Positions 11,344 through 21,810 of a stretch of 64,000 nt of DNA are shown in pieces; the stretch's first letter is position 1, and each line of letters starts with the position of its first letter. A program made the translations under genes and the position numbers. Location of the stretch: NCBI RefSeq assembly GCF_013426205.1, contig NC_089424.1, positions 3,224,001 to 3,288,000 of the forward strand, written 5' to 3'. Origin of the DNA: Metarhizium brunneum. Taxonomy: Eukaryota > Ascomycota > Sordariomycetes > Hypocreales > Clavicipitaceae. The notes beneath the pieces were generated by a model. It ran no database searches and had not been told where the DNA came from. It saw nothing but the letters and a program-made list of their open reading frames with translations.

Positions 11344-13592
11344 ATGCCGTCTGTATGCGCACCCCTCATCAAGTGTCAATGCCATCCAACGGTCGCGCCC
11401 GTTTTCTCCATGCCTTCGGCCCCGTGATGGTCGGCCTCATTGCCCCACTGTATCATCATCAAGACTAACCTTTGTGCTTGCGACAGAAAACCAACAAGAC
11501 CAGCGATGAAGCTGTTCAATATGGTAGGCAATGCATTCAATCTTGTATCGACTTTATTGACGGCTGTTTGCTTTGCTAACATGCTGCGCAGGCAAAATCT
11601 ACTCCATCTCCGGGTCTGTTGAAGCTCTTCCTCATCCATCAACGACAACGAGCTAATCTGCCAACAGCCCCGTCATTGTGGCCGAAGACATGATCGGCGT
11701 TGCCATGTACGAACTCGTAAGTCGTCTACAGCCAATGGTGCGAGACAAATCCCAAGACTCACGTCCTCTTCAGGTCAAAGTCGGTCACGACAACCTTGTC
11801 GGTGAAGTCATTCGAATCAACGGAGATCAGGCATCAATTCAGGTTTACGAAGAGACCGGTACGAACCCTCCTTTTGTGAATCGAATCCCTCTGAATACGC
11901 TGTTTAACACTCTGCAGCCGGTGTCAAGGTTGGCGACCCTGTCGCACGAAGCGGAAAGCCCTTATCCGTCGAACTTGGCCCTGGTCTGCTCAACGGTATC
12001 TACGACGGTATTCAGCGACCACTGGAGGAAATCTCCAAAGTTTCCAAGACCATTTATATCCCCCGTGGTATTTCAGTTGCTTCGCTCGACCGAAAGAAGA
12101 AGTGGCAGTTCACCCCTGCCAAGAAGGTTGGCGATCACCTCGCCGGCGGTGACGTCTGGGGTAATGTCTTTGAGAACTCCTTCCTTTCTAACCACAAGAT
12201 TCTGTTCCCACCTCGTGCTCGCGGCACTATCACCAAGATTGCCCCCAAGGGCGAGTACACTGTTGCCGAAAATATCCTGGAGGTTGAGTTTGATGGCAAG
12301 AAGACTGAATACCCCATGATGCAGTCGTGGCCTGTTCGAGTCCCTCGTCCCACAACTGAAAAGCTGGCTGCTGATCAGCCTTTCATTGTCGGACAGCGTG
12401 TCTTGGATGCCCTCTTTCCCAGTGTTCTGGGAGGTACTGTTGCCATTCCCGGTGCTTTTGGCTGCGGCAAGACTGTCATCAGTCAGTCCGTGTCCAAGTT
12501 CTCCAACAGTGATGTCATTGTGTACGTTGGGTGTGGTGAGCGTGGAAACGAAATGGCTGAAGTCTTGAAGGATTTCCCTGAGCTGTCCATCGAGGTTGAC
12601 GGTCGCAAGGAACCCATCATGAAGAGAACGACCTTGATTGCCAACACCTCCAATATGCCCGTCGCCGCTCGAGAAGCTTCGATTTACACTGGGATTACTG
12701 TCGCTGAATATTTCCGGGACCAGGGCCTAGACGTGGCCATGATGGCTGATTCCACATCGCGATGGGCTGAAGCCCTGAGAGAACTTTCTGGTCGCTTGGG
12801 AGAAATGCCTGCCGACCAGGGCTTCCCCGCCTATCTCAGTGCCAAGCTCGCTTCATTCTACGAACGTGCTGGCAAAGTTCAGGCTTTGGGCTCCCCTGAG
12901 CGAAACGGCAGTGTCAGCATTGTTGGCGCTGTCAGCCCCCCTGGCGGTGATTTCTCAGACCCTGTCACTACATCCACCCTCAGTATCGCCCAAGTCTTTT
13001 GGGGTCTCGACAAGAAGCTCGCTCAGCGAAAGCATTTCCCTTCAATCAACACGACTGCATCGTATACTAAGTACACCACCATTCTCGACAAATTCTACGA
13101 AAAGGATTACCCCGAGTTCCCCCGGCTTCGAGACCGAATCAAGCAGCTCATTTCTGACTCGGAAGAACTCGACCAAGTCGTGCAGCTTGTTGGTAAGAGT
13201 GCCTTGTCTGATCCCGACAAGATTACTCTTGATCTCGCTGCCCTGATCAAGGAAGATTTCCTGCAACAAAATGGTTATTCAGACTATGATCAGTTCTGCC
13301 CCATCTGGAAGACGGAGTGGATGATGAAACTCATGGTTGGCTTCCACGATGAGTCCCAGAAGGCAATTGCCCAAGGCCAGAGCTGGGGCAAAGTACGTGA
13401 AGCCACTGCCGACCTACAGGCTAAGCTGAAGCAACTCAAGTTTGAGTTGCCTTCTGACGGCCAGGAGGCAATCGCTAAGAAGGTTTGTTGACCCTTTATC
13501 ACCGGCTTTCCTGTCATTGGCTAACTTTGCCACAGTATGAAGCTATTCAACAAGAAATGATGGACAGGTTTGCATCCGTTATTGACGAGTAA
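11344..13592 (+). CDS. VMA1: V-type proton ATPase catalytic subunit A
   Basis: Seven coding exons: 11344-11352, 11487-11523, 11592-11613, 11668-11716, 11774-11858, 11918-13482 and 13536-13592; 607 aa. All introns are GT-AG with consistent phase. The spliced N-terminus reads [20 protein letters not shown], followed by the [11 protein letters not shown] beta-barrel segment. The P-loop GAFGCGKT is at about residues 246-253, followed by [13 protein letters not shown] and the [12 protein letters not shown] and PGGDFSDPV segments of the catalytic site. The C-terminus is DRFASVIDE. The subunit hydrolyses ATP in the V1 sector to acidify vacuole and Golgi lumen. Unlike budding-yeast VMA1 there is no intein after the P-loop. 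The first four coding exons total only 117 bp. A long open in-frame region lies upstream of the ATG chosen here. Confidence 0.96.
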
Positions 13593-13920
13593 GAGTAATT
13601 TGTAAAGGGGTGTATCCTAGTTTCGTGAGTTGTCAAGAAGATGACACTATAGAGCAAGACTGCCGGTAGCAGGTGGCAGAGGATGTGATCGTATTATAAA
13701 CTATGTCAAGCTGTATCCAATCCATGTTATTCATACGCTACCACAAGGTGCGTAGACGAAAGGAAGTGGATGTGTGAGTTTACGTGAACGATGTCGTTAT
13801 TGGGAGGAACGTGCCCCACAATTTAGCACTGTGCGGAACATCCGAACCTCGAGTCGCTCTGCATATTCTATTCTCATATCACCACACACCACAAAACAAA
13901 AGTGATGCCAGAGGCTTACA
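13593..13920. other. intergenic, 3' end of V-ATPase A and promoter of the Yih1 homologue
   Basis: A 328-bp spacer between two plus-strand genes. No open frame or repeat is seen in it. Confidence 0.6.
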
Positions 13921-14709
13921 ATGTCAGACGAGCTGCTGGACGAGGTGGAAGCAATAAACTCTATATACGGTGACGGGACACTCGCACCCACGGAAGATGA
14001 GTCCTCATCAACATATATTCTCAAGCTACCCGGTGACGCATCATCGCTTAGAATCCGGTTTCCGGATGCATATCCCGCACAACCACCCCTAGTCCTGGGC
14101 ACGCACCACTCCTCGGGGGGCGTCAGAGGCGCCGGAGCGAGAGACGTACGTCTATTCAAGGACATACTGCCGAGCGTCTTCCAGGAGGGCAGCGTGTGCC
14201 TGTTTGACGCGGTGGAAGAGTTTGGCAGACGGGTCGAGGAGCAGGCCCCCGGCCCCGAGGAGACGCAGGACGGGCCGGAGGACGAGGAGCCGACGCCGCG
14301 GGAGGAGGAGGAGGCCCTGCCGGCCCCGGACTGGACACTGTCCGCGGTCGTTGTGGAGAACAAGTCGACGTTTGTGGCGAGGGTAGCGAGGGCGTCGTCG
14401 CCCGAGGAGGCGAGGAGCCACGTCGCGCACCTGCTGGCGTCGGACAAGAAGGTGCGGCTGGCGACGCACAACATCACGGCATGGAGGATACGCGGCCACG
14501 GGGCCACGCAGTTCCAGGACTGCGACGACGACGGGGAGACGGCGGCCGGGGGCAGGCTGCTGCACCTGATGCAGGTCATGGACGTGTGGGGGGTGGTCGT
14601 GGTTGTGAGCCGGTGGTACGGCGGCGTGAAGCTGGGCCCGCGGCGGTTCGCGGTTATTAATGGCGTCGCGAGGGACGGCATGGTTCGCGCGGGTGTCGCT
14701 GGGAAGTGA
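13921..14709 (+). CDS. YIH1: Yih1/IMPACT homologue (RWD + UPF0029), Gcn2 regulator
   Basis: Single exon, 262 aa. An N-terminal RWD domain (about residues 1-95, start MSDELLDEVEAINSIYGDG, later FPDAYPAQPPLVL) is joined through an acidic linker (about 100-135, rich in Glu and Pro) to an IMPACT/UPF0029 domain (about 140-262). The latter carries VVENKSTFVARVARASSPEE, KKVRLATHNITAWRI and VSRWYGGVKLGPRRF. Yeast Yih1 and mammalian IMPACT bind Gcn1 through the RWD domain and restrain activation of the eIF2alpha kinase Gcn2 under amino-acid starvation; that role is inferred here. The second half of the gene is markedly more GC-rich than its flanks, with stretches of G- and C-ending codons. It is convergent with the ACT-domain gene at 15016-16401. 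Confidence 0.92.
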   Translation: MSDELLDEVEAINSIYGDGTLAPTEDESSSTYILKLPGDASSLRIRFPDAYPAQPPLVLGTHHSSGGVRGAGARDVRLFKDILPSVFQEGSVCLFDAVEEFGRRVEEQAPGPEETQDGPEDEEPTPREEEEALPAPDWTLSAVVVENKSTFVARVARASSPEEARSHVAHLLASDKKVRLATHNITAWRIRGHGATQFQDCDDDGETAAGGRLLHLMQVMDVWGVVVVVSRWYGGVKLGPRRFAVINGVARDGMVRAGVAGK

Positions 14710-15015
14710 CGTGCTCTTGGAGGGATGGAGGGATGGGATAGACTTGTGAGAAGAGAGGCGACTACGGGCGCGGGTGCTGCTGGGGAACAGGGTCACGGAG
14801 ACGACGACACGTGGAGGCCAAGAGTTACTTTATTTGTATTGGTATCTTGGAGGCGTGGTGCCCCGCGCTGCGTTGGCATTTACTTGGATATATTACCCTC
14901 GAACGAAGTATGGATTAGACATAAAACTGGGTTGGATCCGACAACTTTTGTGTGTTATAGCCTCAAGAACGGGCGGTACTATTTGTTCCTGCTATATGAG
15001 ATGACCAGTGCAAGA
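14710..15015. other. convergent intergenic spacer
   Basis: A 306-bp region between the stop codons of the Yih1 homologue (+) and the ACT-domain gene (-); presumably two facing 3' UTRs. Nothing else is seen. Confidence 0.6.
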
Positions 15016-16401
15016 CTACTCGTCCTTTTGCAGAAGTGGTTTCAAAATATCGAGTGCGCGCGTGGACTGCTCTTCTGGCAGGATAACCACGCCTGCGCGT
15101 GCTGTAGATAGGTACGACAGCTCCGACGTGGCCGTCATTTTCATTTCATCAACCAGACGACCTGACACCCCGCACACAATGCCAGTGACCTCGGATGATA
15201 GGTTGAGAAGATCAAGGAATATAGGGATTAGAATGTTGTCCATGTCGCCGACGAGCGAGTCGCTAAAAAGGCCAAGGAGATTCTTATCCATTAGAAGCGA
15301 TGGAGGATCTTCATGAGCTAGTGTAATGGATATAAATCGCGGCTGTGAGATGAGAACAGATATCAAGGACGCGTATAGTTTTGTGTCAACATTCTCAATC
15401 CAGGATTGGCGGTTGTCTGTTACGGTGTGACGGCTAATGGACGACCGGTGTCCGTAAGCATCAGCCAGCTGAGAAATTTCTCGCCCAGAGCACTGAACCA
15501 ACTCAAGGTCCTCATCCACATAGGGAGCAACGCTGCGCTTGTGCAGAAGATCAAACGTTCGCAATTGCAGCTCATTGTCAGTCGAGGGAGGCGGGGTGCT
15601 TGGCGGAGACGCGGAGTGATGGGACTCCGAGTTCTTGCGACTATACGTGGGGGAAGTGACAGAGTTGGACTGGTTCTCGGACATTTCGAAGCCCTTCTCG
15701 CATAGGGCTGCTATGACATTTTGTCTTTCTCGAGTTGGCGCCAAAATAAAGTCGGAGTAGTACGTCGTGATAAAGAAGATGGGAATACCGGCCAGTGCAA
15801 GTGGAGAGCTGAGCTCCAACACCCTTGTGGCAGCATCCAGGCCAGCGCCAATGACGGACAGAACCATGTATGAATCGGTAAATACTGAAACGGTCTTGGC
15901 CTTTTGCGCCGGCAAGGAGTTGATGACGGGCTCAAAGACTTCCTTTGCCCATGATGTGTGGCATACAATAGATGCCTCCAGCGGTGTGACACTAATGTTC
16001 AAGAAGCCATGCTGGTTTTCCTCGGAAAGACCGTCCAGCTCGTCGACGTCAGGTTTAAAGTCTGCCCCGAGATGAAGGCGCGCTGTTTGGGGGATGAGGA
16101 CTCGAAGAATGGGTTGAAGAAATGTCGTGTACAAGTCGAGGGGGATGTGGATCAACGTGTAGGTCCCATCCTAGGGCTTTGATTAGCTTGAATCGTTGTC
16201 GAACTGAACCCAATGATTCCAGTATCCCTTGCTTCATCCTTTGTTTGATTCATCCTTTGAGGCAGCTCCTTCTGAACAGCATGCCAAAGGGGAATGGCGA
16301 GCTTGAACGACAGGCTCGCCGTTGTCGGCATAGCGGGGTCATGGACTCATGGCAGTGTGGGGTGGAGGGAGCCATACCAGGAAAGATATTTGGGCACTCA
16401 T
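15016..16401 (-). CDS. ACT-domain protein of the GATS/CASTOR arginine-sensor type
   Basis: Two exons: 16401-16378 (encoding only MSAQISFL) and 16170-15016; intron 16171-16377, 207 bp, GT-AG. The protein is 392 aa. The spliced N-terminus MSAQISFLDGTYTLIHIPLD continues with LYTTFLQPILRVL, matching the first ACT repeat of GATS/CASTOR-like proteins. A second ACT region has SYMVLSVIGAGLDAATRVLE and SPLALAGIPIFFITTYYSDF followed by ILAPTRERQNVI. A Ser/Pro-rich linker (about 180-210) leads to a C-terminal part with LISQPRFISITLAHEDPPSL and TGIVCGVSGRLVDEM. In animals CASTOR1 binds arginine and relays it to GATOR2-TORC1. Whether the fungal protein binds arginine is unknown. The main open frame alone starts at TTG; the 8-codon first exon supplies the real ATG and restores the motif. 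Confidence 0.85.
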
Positions 16402-18284
16402 TGCGAGGCCAGAGATGGGTAAAGGCTCCAACAAGCGGAGTTGACTCCTATTCAATTTCAAGAGGACCGTGGTTTAGTATATGCGTGAAATTTCGGCTCC
16501 TTTTTTCGATCGCGGTGCCGAGTTCTGATGGCGATTGTGACCCGCTGTTGATAAGGGCCAGGTGGACTGGAAATCAGACCCTTCGTGCGTCGCTGGGTCC
16601 GCTGGACCGTCAGCCTTAACTTGCTTCCTTGCGAAAGGAAACGTGGGGTCGGCGTTACTGCCGTTGGGGATGCTGGATGCCGGCTAGGTCAACACGTAGT
16701 GGCGAGGCGAGACGTGGTGTGGTGTCTTGGGAATGACGGTGGAGGGTTGCAAATCCGGAGGACAGGAAGTGAGGTCAAGCCTAGGCCAAGGCTTCGGAAA
16801 GTTGGTCACGGTTTTCCGGTTGTCGTGAGTTGGAGGGTTGTTTTGCCCAAGATAAGGCCGTGATAAGTTTTTCTTGACTGTTCCGTGTTCCATGCCGCCA
16901 GCCTGCGTGATCCATTTCTGGCACCAGGCTGTTTTAGAGTTTCCCGCCCACCACCCACTTGAGCAGGTTGGGCTAGCAAACAGGCGCAAAACACCTTTTT
17001 CCATTTTCCACAATCACCTTTGACACGATTTCGATTTTGGACGAGCCGGACTGAAGGAGGTGGCCTTGGTTGATGGGTTGATGGGCTTGCACACGGCAGC
17101 GGTGACGTGTCGGAGTCTGGTCCGACGGACATTCATAAGGCAGCAAGAGGAAAACCCCAAGCCCGGGCTAATTTGCGAACCGACGACGGGTATTCGCCGA
17201 GGCGTTAGACCGGATGGCGGCAATGCTGACCATGCGGAAGCCATGCGGCCGCCATGCAGGTCTGCGTCGTGGCTTGCTTATGCATGATCATGTCCAAGCT
17301 TCATTGTGGCACTGGGAGCCCACGATACTGTGATTCGGGCGTTTGTACATATGCTTGTGTACATGAGTTGTGTTGGTTGATAAGAGATGGATCCCTTGCA
17401 CATCCATACGACAATGGAGACCAATGCGGGGCAAGGTGGAAATGACAGGCAGGGCCCATGGTTGCTCCTGCCGAACCGGAGGTGTGGGGGAGACCGAAGT
17501 CATCATACCACGCAAGTTCGCGACGAATCACGATTGCCGAATGTTCGGGCCAAAGTCAAGTGTTGGCTCGAACTCTCTGACGCCGAAATTCTCCGCTGTA
17601 CAAGGATATAGTAGTATCTAGATATCCTGGACGGTGAGAACGCCACGGCTTGGTTAAAATGCCACATTTCTTTTAACTCCGTATTCTGCGTATATGTTAA
17701 TAACTAATGGTAACTAATGGCAGCGAATAGGAGTGTCATCTAATACAAAGTCTTGAATCCAAAATACGCTTTTACTCAACTTGAATCCCGCAAAAAAGAG
17801 TGCTTGGCAAGTTAAACCACGGTACATTGCCTCGAAGTCAAAATACAGCCAATCAGAGGCGATCCAATTCCAAACGGAACGACCTCGCTGAAACAGGAAC
17901 CATGTATGCTGAATGGCAGAAACAAGATAGTTTGACGGGGAAATAGTTGTGTGATGAGGATTTGAGACATACAGAATAACCGGTCTAGTAGTTGGTGTAG
18001 CTACCAGGCGCTGATGCTGACACGTATCTGGATAGTTGAATCACGCCAGCTGAGCCCGCGACTGCCTGCCTTGCGAAATCAGCTCGAATCTTGCTCGGCG
18101 AAAACTGTCCGCGGCTCTGATTATTCCATCACCATGTTGTGTTCGTCGAGAAAACTATAAATTGCTCTGTTCTTCTCCTTCAAAATGTCCAATTGCAACA
18201 GCCGAGAGCATCCATCAACCGACGACAAAAGCGACGCAGAGAGATATCAGCGTATACTCCAAAAGAAGCCGAACTTACATGAAC
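16402..18284. other. intergenic, no supported gene
   Basis: A 1.9-kb gap. Several short frames on both strands (for example 16684-17132 minus and 17254-17445 plus) show no domain, no splice-supported extension and no repeat. A short direct repeat (TAACTAATGG twice) lies near 17701-17720. Confidence 0.5.
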
Positions 18285-18500
18285 ATGTGTTTTGAAGGCT
18301 ACTTCACCTACTCGTGTCCTTATTGTCCCACCGTGGTCAGAACTACCCCTGTGAAACACAATCCGCCATGTGACGAGTTTTACAAGACGGGGAAGGTTTG
18401 TCCAGGAGGCTTTGTCGAGGTGCTGATTAAAGATTGGAAAGTCAAGTGTCCTCCATGCACTGCTAGGTCTACAACGAATCGGAGAGCCAGATATAGCTGA
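18285..18500 (+). CDS. short cysteine-rich protein, MC-x8-C family, copy A
   Basis: 71 aa, single exon, no signal peptide. It begins MCFEGYFTYSCPYC and has cysteines at 2, 11, 14, 29, 39, 55 and 58 (KTGKVCPGG around C39, CPPC at 55-58). This spacing is almost the same as in the two genes just downstream. Paired cysteines (C11-x2-C14, C55-x2-C58) suggest a small zinc-binding fold; that is inference. The ATG at 18285 was chosen over the one at 18279 because copies B, C, D and F all begin directly with Met-Cys. Function unknown. Confidence 0.65.
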   Translation: MCFEGYFTYSCPYCPTVVRTTPVKHNPPCDEFYKTGKVCPGGFVEVLIKDWKVKCPPCTARSTTNRRARYS

Positions 18501-18775
18501 GTCTGCGCAAGATGGGAAGTCGGCGTTGACCAAGGTCGCATTTGCCGTCGATGAATCTCTCTCGTACTGACTGGGCCGAGATATTCATAATGATCTATCA
18601 CTTGTCCGATTCTTCATCAGTGAAATACTCTCTGGTAAAAGTATAAAGCTCGTGTGGCCCCCCTGTCTCGTCGATTCAAAAGCCTCCAACTTTGGCATTC
18701 TCGACACCCAAGCAGATCTACTTTCAACACTCGCTACGACTATTCCCTCATCGCCTGTTAAAGACACTTCTCACC

Positions 18776-19012
18776 ATGTGCTTCAGCTCTGTTGGGATTG
18801 TCACCTGTCCATGCGGGGCGACGCGCGAAAAGCATTACCGGAACCTTCCTGAGTGCCGGGAGTACCGGCGCACAGGCCGTGTATGCTCAGGAGGGTATAA
18901 ATACAGACGCCAGAAGGCTCTCGATGAACAAGGGCTTTGTGAGAGATGCAAACGGCTAGGGGAAAGCAAAAGGCAGAACCCAACCAATGTTCACCACTTC
19001 GAGTACATGTGA
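18776..19012 (+). CDS. short cysteine-rich protein, MC-x8-C family, copy B
   Basis: 78 aa, single exon, with a good start context (CACCATGTG). It begins MCFSSVGIVTCPCG, with cysteines at 2, 11, 13, 27, 37, 55 and 58. The block RRTGRVCSGGY aligns with KTGKVCPGGF of copy A. Lys/Arg-rich, no signal peptide, no membrane segment. It lies 275 bp downstream of copy A on the same strand. Function unknown. Confidence 0.65.
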   Translation: MCFSSVGIVTCPCGATREKHYRNLPECREYRRTGRVCSGGYKYRRQKALDEQGLCERCKRLGESKRQNPTNVHHFEYM

Positions 19013-19230
19013 ATCAGCGTCTGCATTCACACTATTGTCTACAGCTACAATTCAGATTGTACAATCCTAGGAGGATGAATCAGAAACTTTCAGATGATAT
19101 ATAATTGCGCTTTCCGCCGTGAATTCGTAAAATCGGGTTAGTCTCATCAGTAAATATGACAATCCCCTCCCGTTGTTGCAAAGTCCCTTATACGCCATCG
19201 CTCTCCTTACCCTGCTTCGCCTGCAACACC

Positions 19231-19452
19231 ATGTGTTATATCTCCATCTATTATGTCACTTGCCCTGTATGCGAGGGCACAATCGAAAACCGTCGCGTCG
19301 ACTTCCCCACATGCAAGAAACTGTCCAAGGGGGGACAAAAGTGCGGCCAGTACCGGCTCGTCTTTAACCAGGACTGCTGCTTCACAGCGAAGTGTCAGCA
19401 GTGCATCGAGGAGGATGAACGAGGTCACAAGAGCAGGTTTCGGTGCTGGTAA
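19231..19452 (+). CDS. short cysteine-rich protein, MC-x8-C family, copy C
   Basis: 73 aa, single exon, start context CACCATGTG as in copy B. It begins MCYISIYYVTCPVCEG, with cysteines at 2, 11, 14, 28, 38, 49, 50, 55, 58 and 72. KGGQKCGQY aligns with the G-x2-C block of copies A and B, and CQQC at 55-58 with CPPC and CERC. It lies 218 bp downstream of copy B, completing the tandem trio. Function unknown. Confidence 0.65.
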   Translation: MCYISIYYVTCPVCEGTIENRRVDFPTCKKLSKGGQKCGQYRLVFNQDCCFTAKCQQCIEEDERGHKSRFRCW

Positions 19453-20271
19453 TTTTTAGTGCAGATTATAAGGCGGAGAGATGCTGAACACTAAAGGAAG
19501 TTCATTCAGAGGTCCTTGAGGGGATATATGTACGCCATGAGTTTCAGGGGCTGGCTGATGTTGTGAGACTACAGATTGGGTCTTTGTATCACCGTTAAAC
19601 TACTTTGTTGCCTGTTCAGGCCGCATCCGAGACAGGTTTTCTCTGGAAACGTGAGCGAGTTCCTTCGTGTTTGGTCCTAGCAGAACGTTGAAGATTGACT
19701 ACCAAGTATGGCACCAACCGGTTCCCAAAGAATGAAGCAAAAACTCTGCATGGAGAGATTCGTTCTCAAAACCTGCGGGTGACGCTATAAACTCTACTCC
19801 CCACGAAAGCAATTCAAGCCAAAATATATCTGCAAAGCTACTACCCAAGTACTATGAGAAACCGTGACGTGTGATTGCTATATAAATATAAGAGCCTGTC
19901 CGACTGGCCCTAGTCACAGGGAGGCCTTGTAATTTAAATGATACTTATATTAAAGCTTCAAATATGCCTCAATATAAGGGATAAGCTAATAGTAAACGGG
20001 CTTTAAAACACTAAATATGTGGATGGAAGGCCAAACCATTCTTTGCAAACGTTTCAAGAACAGGCTACGGGATGACCTTGCGCAAGCCCAAACCGCAAAA
20101 TCAGAGCAAGGGCAATACTGACGCAAGTGATGGTCCTTGACGATGACGCCGGGCGCAAGATGAAAGGAGACAAAGGACCAGGATAAAAAAAAGTCGCTAT
20201 GGTTGACGCGCTAGGCTATGAGTAAACAGAACCAACGGTGCCGCAATATTACAGACCACCTCTCGCTCCCC
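19453..20271. other. intergenic with an AT-rich patch
   Basis: No gene is seen. About 19865-20030 is AT-rich (many TATA/TTAA strings) and may be a short mutated repeat remnant, but no partner copy was found in the window. The remainder is the 3' flank of the serine hydrolase gene on the minus strand. Confidence 0.4.
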
Positions 20272-21093
20272 TCAAGACAAATCCATCTCAGTGCCGTTCG
20301 TTGCCGCACTTGCAGGCGTCAACCCCAGAACATGCGTCAAGTACTCGGCAACGTCGTCCATGCCCGCCGGTGAATTGAGCCAGTGCCCCCCGTCCGGATA
20401 CTCCCTCGAATGAACCTCGGCCCCGAATCCGCGCAGCGTGTCTCTCAGAACTCGCCCGTTCTCAACCAACACCAAGGGGTCATCTACGCAGTGCTCCAGC
20501 AACACGGGCGTCCTGCGTATCACCTCATCGTCCTCCGGGGCATCCTCCAAGCTCAGCACCGCCCTCGTTTCCCTCAACGTCCGCCCGGGGAACGGCATCC
20601 GGCACGAAAACCCAACAAACGCCGCCAAGCCGCCTGATAACTTGGTGCCGTCGTCCGCCGCCTCCGGCAGCTTCAAGTTGAGAAGGGCGTGCGTCGCCGT
20701 CGCGGCACCCTGGCTGATGCCGGCCAGGATGATCCTATCCCAGTGCCCGCCCAGGATGCCCGCCTCGATATGGAGCACCTTTCGGATCATGGCCACGCTC
20801 TCCTTCAGTCCGAGTGTTTGCATCTCCTCCCGCTCCGAGAAGTCGGCGACGTTCCAGATGTCGAACCACTGCGAGACCTTGTTCCCGCCGAATGAGAAGG
20901 AGGCGCCGACGCCGGCCTTGGGGAAGACCCATCTGAAGGAGGGGAATATTTCCTGGAGCGTCTGGTCCCGAGAGCTCTTGGAATATTCCAACGAGGCGAC
21001 AAAGTTTTCGGCCACGTCCCCTCGGCCGTGGAGGAAGACGACTGTGTGGGTGTGTTTTGCGGCGGCAGGGACGATGACGGGCATGGCAGCCAT
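20272..21093 (-). CDS. phospholipase/carboxylesterase-family serine hydrolase (acyl-protein thioesterase-like)
   Basis: 273 aa, single exon. Alpha/beta-hydrolase fold: oxyanion region VVFLHGRGD (about residues 18-26), nucleophile elbow GISQG with Ser127, acid CVDDPLV (Asp204/205), and His237 in DGGHW. SQWFDIW (about 74-80) is typical of the phospholipase/carboxylesterase family that includes acyl-protein thioesterases. No signal peptide is seen, so it is probably cytosolic. It would hydrolyse acyl thioesters or esters; the substrate cannot be read from sequence. Slightly longer than the usual ~230 aa, with an extended C-terminus ending NGTEMDLS. Confidence 0.88.
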   Translation of the reverse strand: MAAMPVIVPAAAKHTHTVVFLHGRGDVAENFVASLEYSKSSRDQTLQEIFPSFRWVFPKAGVGASFSFGGNKVSQWFDIWNVADFSEREEMQTLGLKESVAMIRKVLHIEAGILGGHWDRIILAGISQGAATATHALLNLKLPEAADDGTKLSGGLAAFVGFSCRMPFPGRTLRETRAVLSLEDAPEDDEVIRRTPVLLEHCVDDPLVLVENGRVLRDTLRGFGAEVHSREYPDGGHWLNSPAGMDDVAEYLTHVLGLTPASAATNGTEMDLS

Positions 21094-21810
21094 GTTGGTG
21101 TTTTGACGAGTGGGCGAGATGGGCGGGTTGCCATTAAGTCCTGAGAAGACAAAGATGGACGGATGGAGTAGTTATTCGACGAAAGATTCGAGGAACCTCG
21201 TGTCGTCTTGGCCAGCAGACGCGGTGTTGCAATCGGCGGGGCATGGGGCGCTTTCCGTGGCCAACGAGACGAAATGAACCGAGTGTTGGTCATGCGCCTT
21301 GCATGTTGACATTCGTGAAGGAGGTGACTGTCTTGATGGATGGCAATGCGGCTTGGCGGACGTCCGGATTGTGTTACGCCGTGACTGTCGTGTGAGCTGT
21401 CCCTGTTGGAAATTCACGGTGTCAGAGTAACAAAAGATTGGGCGTGGCCTCGCGGTCAATTCAAGGCCACCAGACATGTACATCGCACCAGAGTCAAGAC
21501 ACAAAAATCCATGACATCAACAAGATTACCATAATAAGTAGCCGCAAAAATCTTTACACGGACCCCGGAGCTATACAAACGACTTCCGCCAGACCAGTCT
21601 TTCTTTCCATCAACAATCCTACAAGGAAGAACGATCAAGAGCCATTCAGACCCCCGGCGTGCAACATCCCTGCCATGCAGAATGCGTTTGTCCCAGTTCA
21701 CTACCCAACAACAAAAAAGGGATCAATTTCCTTCAGGTATTCCGGCCGCCCACGCAGCTGGCTGAACACCATCTCACCAAAAGCCAAATTTCCACACACT
21801 CATTGCCGCA
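21094..21810. promoter_or_regulatory. divergent promoter region
   Basis: A 717-bp gap between the serine hydrolase (-) and the nucleotidyltransferase-fold gene (+), holding both promoters. A frame overlapping 21438-22037 is a shadow of the latter gene. No repeat is seen. Confidence 0.5.

Noticed and set aside
11344..13592. Possible intein in VMA1 as in budding yeast
   Set aside because: The sequence from the P-loop onward is uninterrupted and the protein has the normal intein-free length of about 607 aa.
14152..14796. Long minus-strand frames over the Yih1 homologue
   Set aside because: Shadow frames caused by high GC content of the coding strand.
17254..17445. Plus-strand 63-codon cysteine-rich frame
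   Set aside because: Lacks the family head and CxxC pairs; cysteines appear scattered, so it was not added to the MC-x8-C family.
19865..20030. AT-rich patch as a second RIP-affected transposon
   Set aside because: Too short, and no related copy was found in the window; noted only as composition.
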